Of a DNA stretch of 7,557 nt, positions 6,382 through 7,557 are shown in pieces. The notes under the pieces were generated by a model. It saw only the letters and a program-made list of their open reading frames with translations, searched no databases and was not told the origin of the DNA. A program made the translations under genes and the position numbers. Location of the stretch: positions 1 through 7,557 of the forward strand of contig JASHSX010000016.1 of the NCBI GenBank assembly GCA_030040865.1, in the 5' to 3' direction. How positions within the stretch are numbered: position 1 is the stretch's first letter; every line of letters begins with the position of its first letter. This DNA is from Thermoplasmata archaeon. GTDB taxonomy: Archaea > Thermoplasmatota > Thermoplasmata > Lutacidiplasmatales > UBA184.

Positions 6382-6388
6382 GAATATC
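6382..6388 (+). promoter_or_regulatory. Possible TATA element for the ABC permease gene
   Basis: GAATATC, preceded by the purine-rich CAAG, is an isolated AT patch centred about 29 nt before the GTG at 6414 and about 17 nt before the GTG at 6402. It supports a start near 6414 and a nearly leaderless transcript. It is a weak match to the consensus. Confidence 0.35.
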
Positions 6389-6413
6389 GGCAAGGCCGGC
6401 GGTGTTTCCGGTC

Positions 6414-7370
6414 GTGGCCGCCGAATTCCCGAGCGTGTCCCGCCTGCCGTCCCACTCCGGCGACCCGGTCGCGACCGAGCAGGAGAGCACCGCCCGGCCG
6501 GTCGCCGACTTCGACCGCCCGGGAGCGACGGTCGACCGGCCCACGATCTCGAGCTTCGCCCAGTGGCGGATCCTGACGGCGCATCAGCTGGGCCACTACT
6601 TCCGGACGCAGCGGTTCCTCGGGCTCCTCGCCTTCGTTACCCTCATCTCGGCGCTCACGCTCGCCTTCGAGTTGGACGCCGGGACCGCCGCCGTCCAGGC
6701 GGCCCAGCTCAACCGCAGCAGCGAGTACCTGAGCAACTTCCTCGACTACGTCGGCCTCTGGATCATCCTCGCCGCGGCGTTCTTCGGCGGGGATGCGCTC
6801 AGCACCGACTTCTCGACCGGCACCGGCTACTACATGCTCGTGCTGCCGGTCCGCCGCCCGGTCCTGCTCGCCGGCCGGTACGCCGCGGCGGTCGTGGTGA
6901 CCCTCGCCGTCGTCGCGGTCTACTACACTTTTGGGATCGCCGGAGCGGCGTACTTCTTCGGAGGCGGCTCGCTGCCGTACGCTGCGCTCGCAATCTCCTT
7001 CGGGCTCGCCGCCCTGTTCGCGCTCGCCGCGCTCAGCGTTGCCTTCTGCTTCAGCGCCGTGGTCCGTTCTCCGGCCGCCGGGGTCATCGTCACGCTGCTG
7101 ACGCTATACGTCGGCTTCACGACCCTCCAGGGCGTGCTCGAGCTCGCCGGCATCGAACCGTGGTTCTCGCTGACGTACGGCGGAGGCGCGATGGCGGCCG
7201 TGCTCGATACCGACTTCCTCCACTACCAGGCGATCCCGATCGGGGAGGACCAGTTCTACACGCTCTGGAGCGCGTGGGTCGGCGAGGGCGCCGAGATCAT
7301 GCTCGGGTACATCGCCGTCTTCCTACCGCTGAGCGCGTACCTGTACCAGCGCAAGGAATCGAAGGGCTGA
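6414..7370 (+). CDS. ABC-2 type transporter permease
   Basis: An integral membrane subunit of about 318 residues when started at GTG 6414. After a polar N-terminal stretch of about 45 residues comes an amphipathic segment (F-A-Q-W-R-I-L-T-A-H-Q-L) and about six hydrophobic helices, near 68-85, 112-126, 157-182, 190-216, 220-241 and 292-312, the layout of ABC-2 export permeases. The neighbouring ATPase gene starts three bases after its stop, so they should form one transporter; the cargo cannot be inferred. The frame is open further up, to ATG 6312, but residues encoded from 6312 to 6401 are arginine/glycine/alanine-rich, unlike the family, and overlap the putative promoters. GTG 6402 and GTG 6435 are other possible starts. 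The first part of the protein has no recognisable domain. Confidence 0.82.
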   Translation: MAAEFPSVSRLPSHSGDPVATEQESTARPVADFDRPGATVDRPTISSFAQWRILTAHQLGHYFRTQRFLGLLAFVTLISALTLAFELDAGTAAVQAAQLNRSSEYLSNFLDYVGLWIILAAAFFGGDALSTDFSTGTGYYMLVLPVRRPVLLAGRYAAAVVVTLAVVAVYYTFGIAGAAYFFGGGSLPYAALAISFGLAALFALAALSVAFCFSAVVRSPAAGVIVTLLTLYVGFTTLQGVLELAGIEPWFSLTYGGGAMAAVLDTDFLHYQAIPIGEDQFYTLWSAWVGEGAEIMLGYIAVFLPLSAYLYQRKESKG

Positions 7371-7373
7371 GCC

Positions 7374-7557
7374 ATGGGATCGATCGAGGCGCGCCACCTG
7401 ACGAAGTCGTACGGCACCGGGCGGGCGGCGCTCGACGATCTCAATTTCCGCTTCGACGGCTCCGGTGCGATCGGCTGTCTCGGCCCGAACTGAGCGGGCA
7501 AGACGACCACGCTGAAGCTGTTCGTCGGGCTCCTGCGCCCGACCCGCGGCCAAGCCT
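7374..7557 (+). pseudogene. ABC transporter ATPase, 5' part, with an in-frame TGA in Walker A
   Basis: From ATG 7374 the frame reads like a normal ABC-2 ATPase. It has I-E-A-R-H-L-T-K-S-Y (4-13, with the A-loop aromatic Y13), A-A-L-D-D-L-N-F (18-25), then L-G-P-N at 36-39. Codon 40 is TGA (7491-7493), followed in the same frame by A-G-K-T-T-T-L-K-L-F-V-G-L-L-R-P-T-R-G to the window end. The family Walker A is GPNGAGKTT, so the TGA replaces the second invariant glycine; one base change from GGA would produce it. Nothing else in the visible frame looks decayed. It may be a sequencing error, a fresh nonsense mutation, or a recoded stop. If the stop is real, the 39-residue product has no nucleotide-binding site. 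The gene continues beyond the window, so Walker B and the signature motif are not visible. Confidence 0.75.

Noticed and set aside
6312..6401. N-terminal extension of the ABC permease from ATG 6312
   Set aside because: The extra residues are Arg/Gly/Ala-rich with no match to the family and would cover putative promoters of both divergent units; a GTG near 6414 fits better.
7491..7493. Selenocysteine codon in the ABC ATPase
   Set aside because: The position is a structural glycine of the P-loop, where a selenocysteine would have no role, and the family has no known selenoprotein members.

Overview
This 7.5-kb window of very GC-rich DNA looks archaeal. The clearest markers are a clamp-loader large subunit (replication factor C, RfcL) ending in a PCNA-binding motif, and a surface protein with an archaeal type IV pilin class III signal sequence. 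The lack of Shine-Dalgarno sites, together with AT patches 25-30 nt before start codons, fits leaderless archaeal transcription. A high-GC Thermoplasmatota-like lineage is my best guess, but the sequence alone does not settle it.

Layout, left to right. (1) The C-terminal end of an OsmC/Ohr-family peroxide-reducing protein (+). (2) rfcL (-), converging on osmC, with an unusual insert of about 80 residues just after Walker B. (3) A 52-bp divergent promoter region whose centre is a perfect 12-bp palindrome, exactly equidistant from the two start codons. (4) A rightward run of three closely spaced metabolic or stress genes: an aldo/keto-reductase-fold protein that appears to have lost its catalytic tetrad, a Bcp/PrxQ-type peroxiredoxin, and an enolase-superfamily sugar-acid dehydratase of the galactonate/gluconate dehydratase type. 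(5) A leftward pair encoding surface proteins: a pilin-like, cysteine-rich, sequon-rich protein followed by a small membrane-anchored extracellular protein. (6) A 120-bp divergent intergenic region with AT patches facing both ways. (7) A rightward ABC-2 type permease followed at once by its ATPase gene, which runs off the window.

The strongest points for follow-up are four. The palindromic promoter sits exactly midway between rfcL and the AKR-like gene. RfcL carries an unexplained insert. The AKR-like protein looks like a pseudoenzyme. The ATPase has an in-frame TGA precisely at the second invariant glycine of Walker A, which could be an error, a nonsense mutation or recoding. No rRNA, tRNA, CRISPR array or insertion sequence was seen, and no gene-free stretch exceeds 300 bases.
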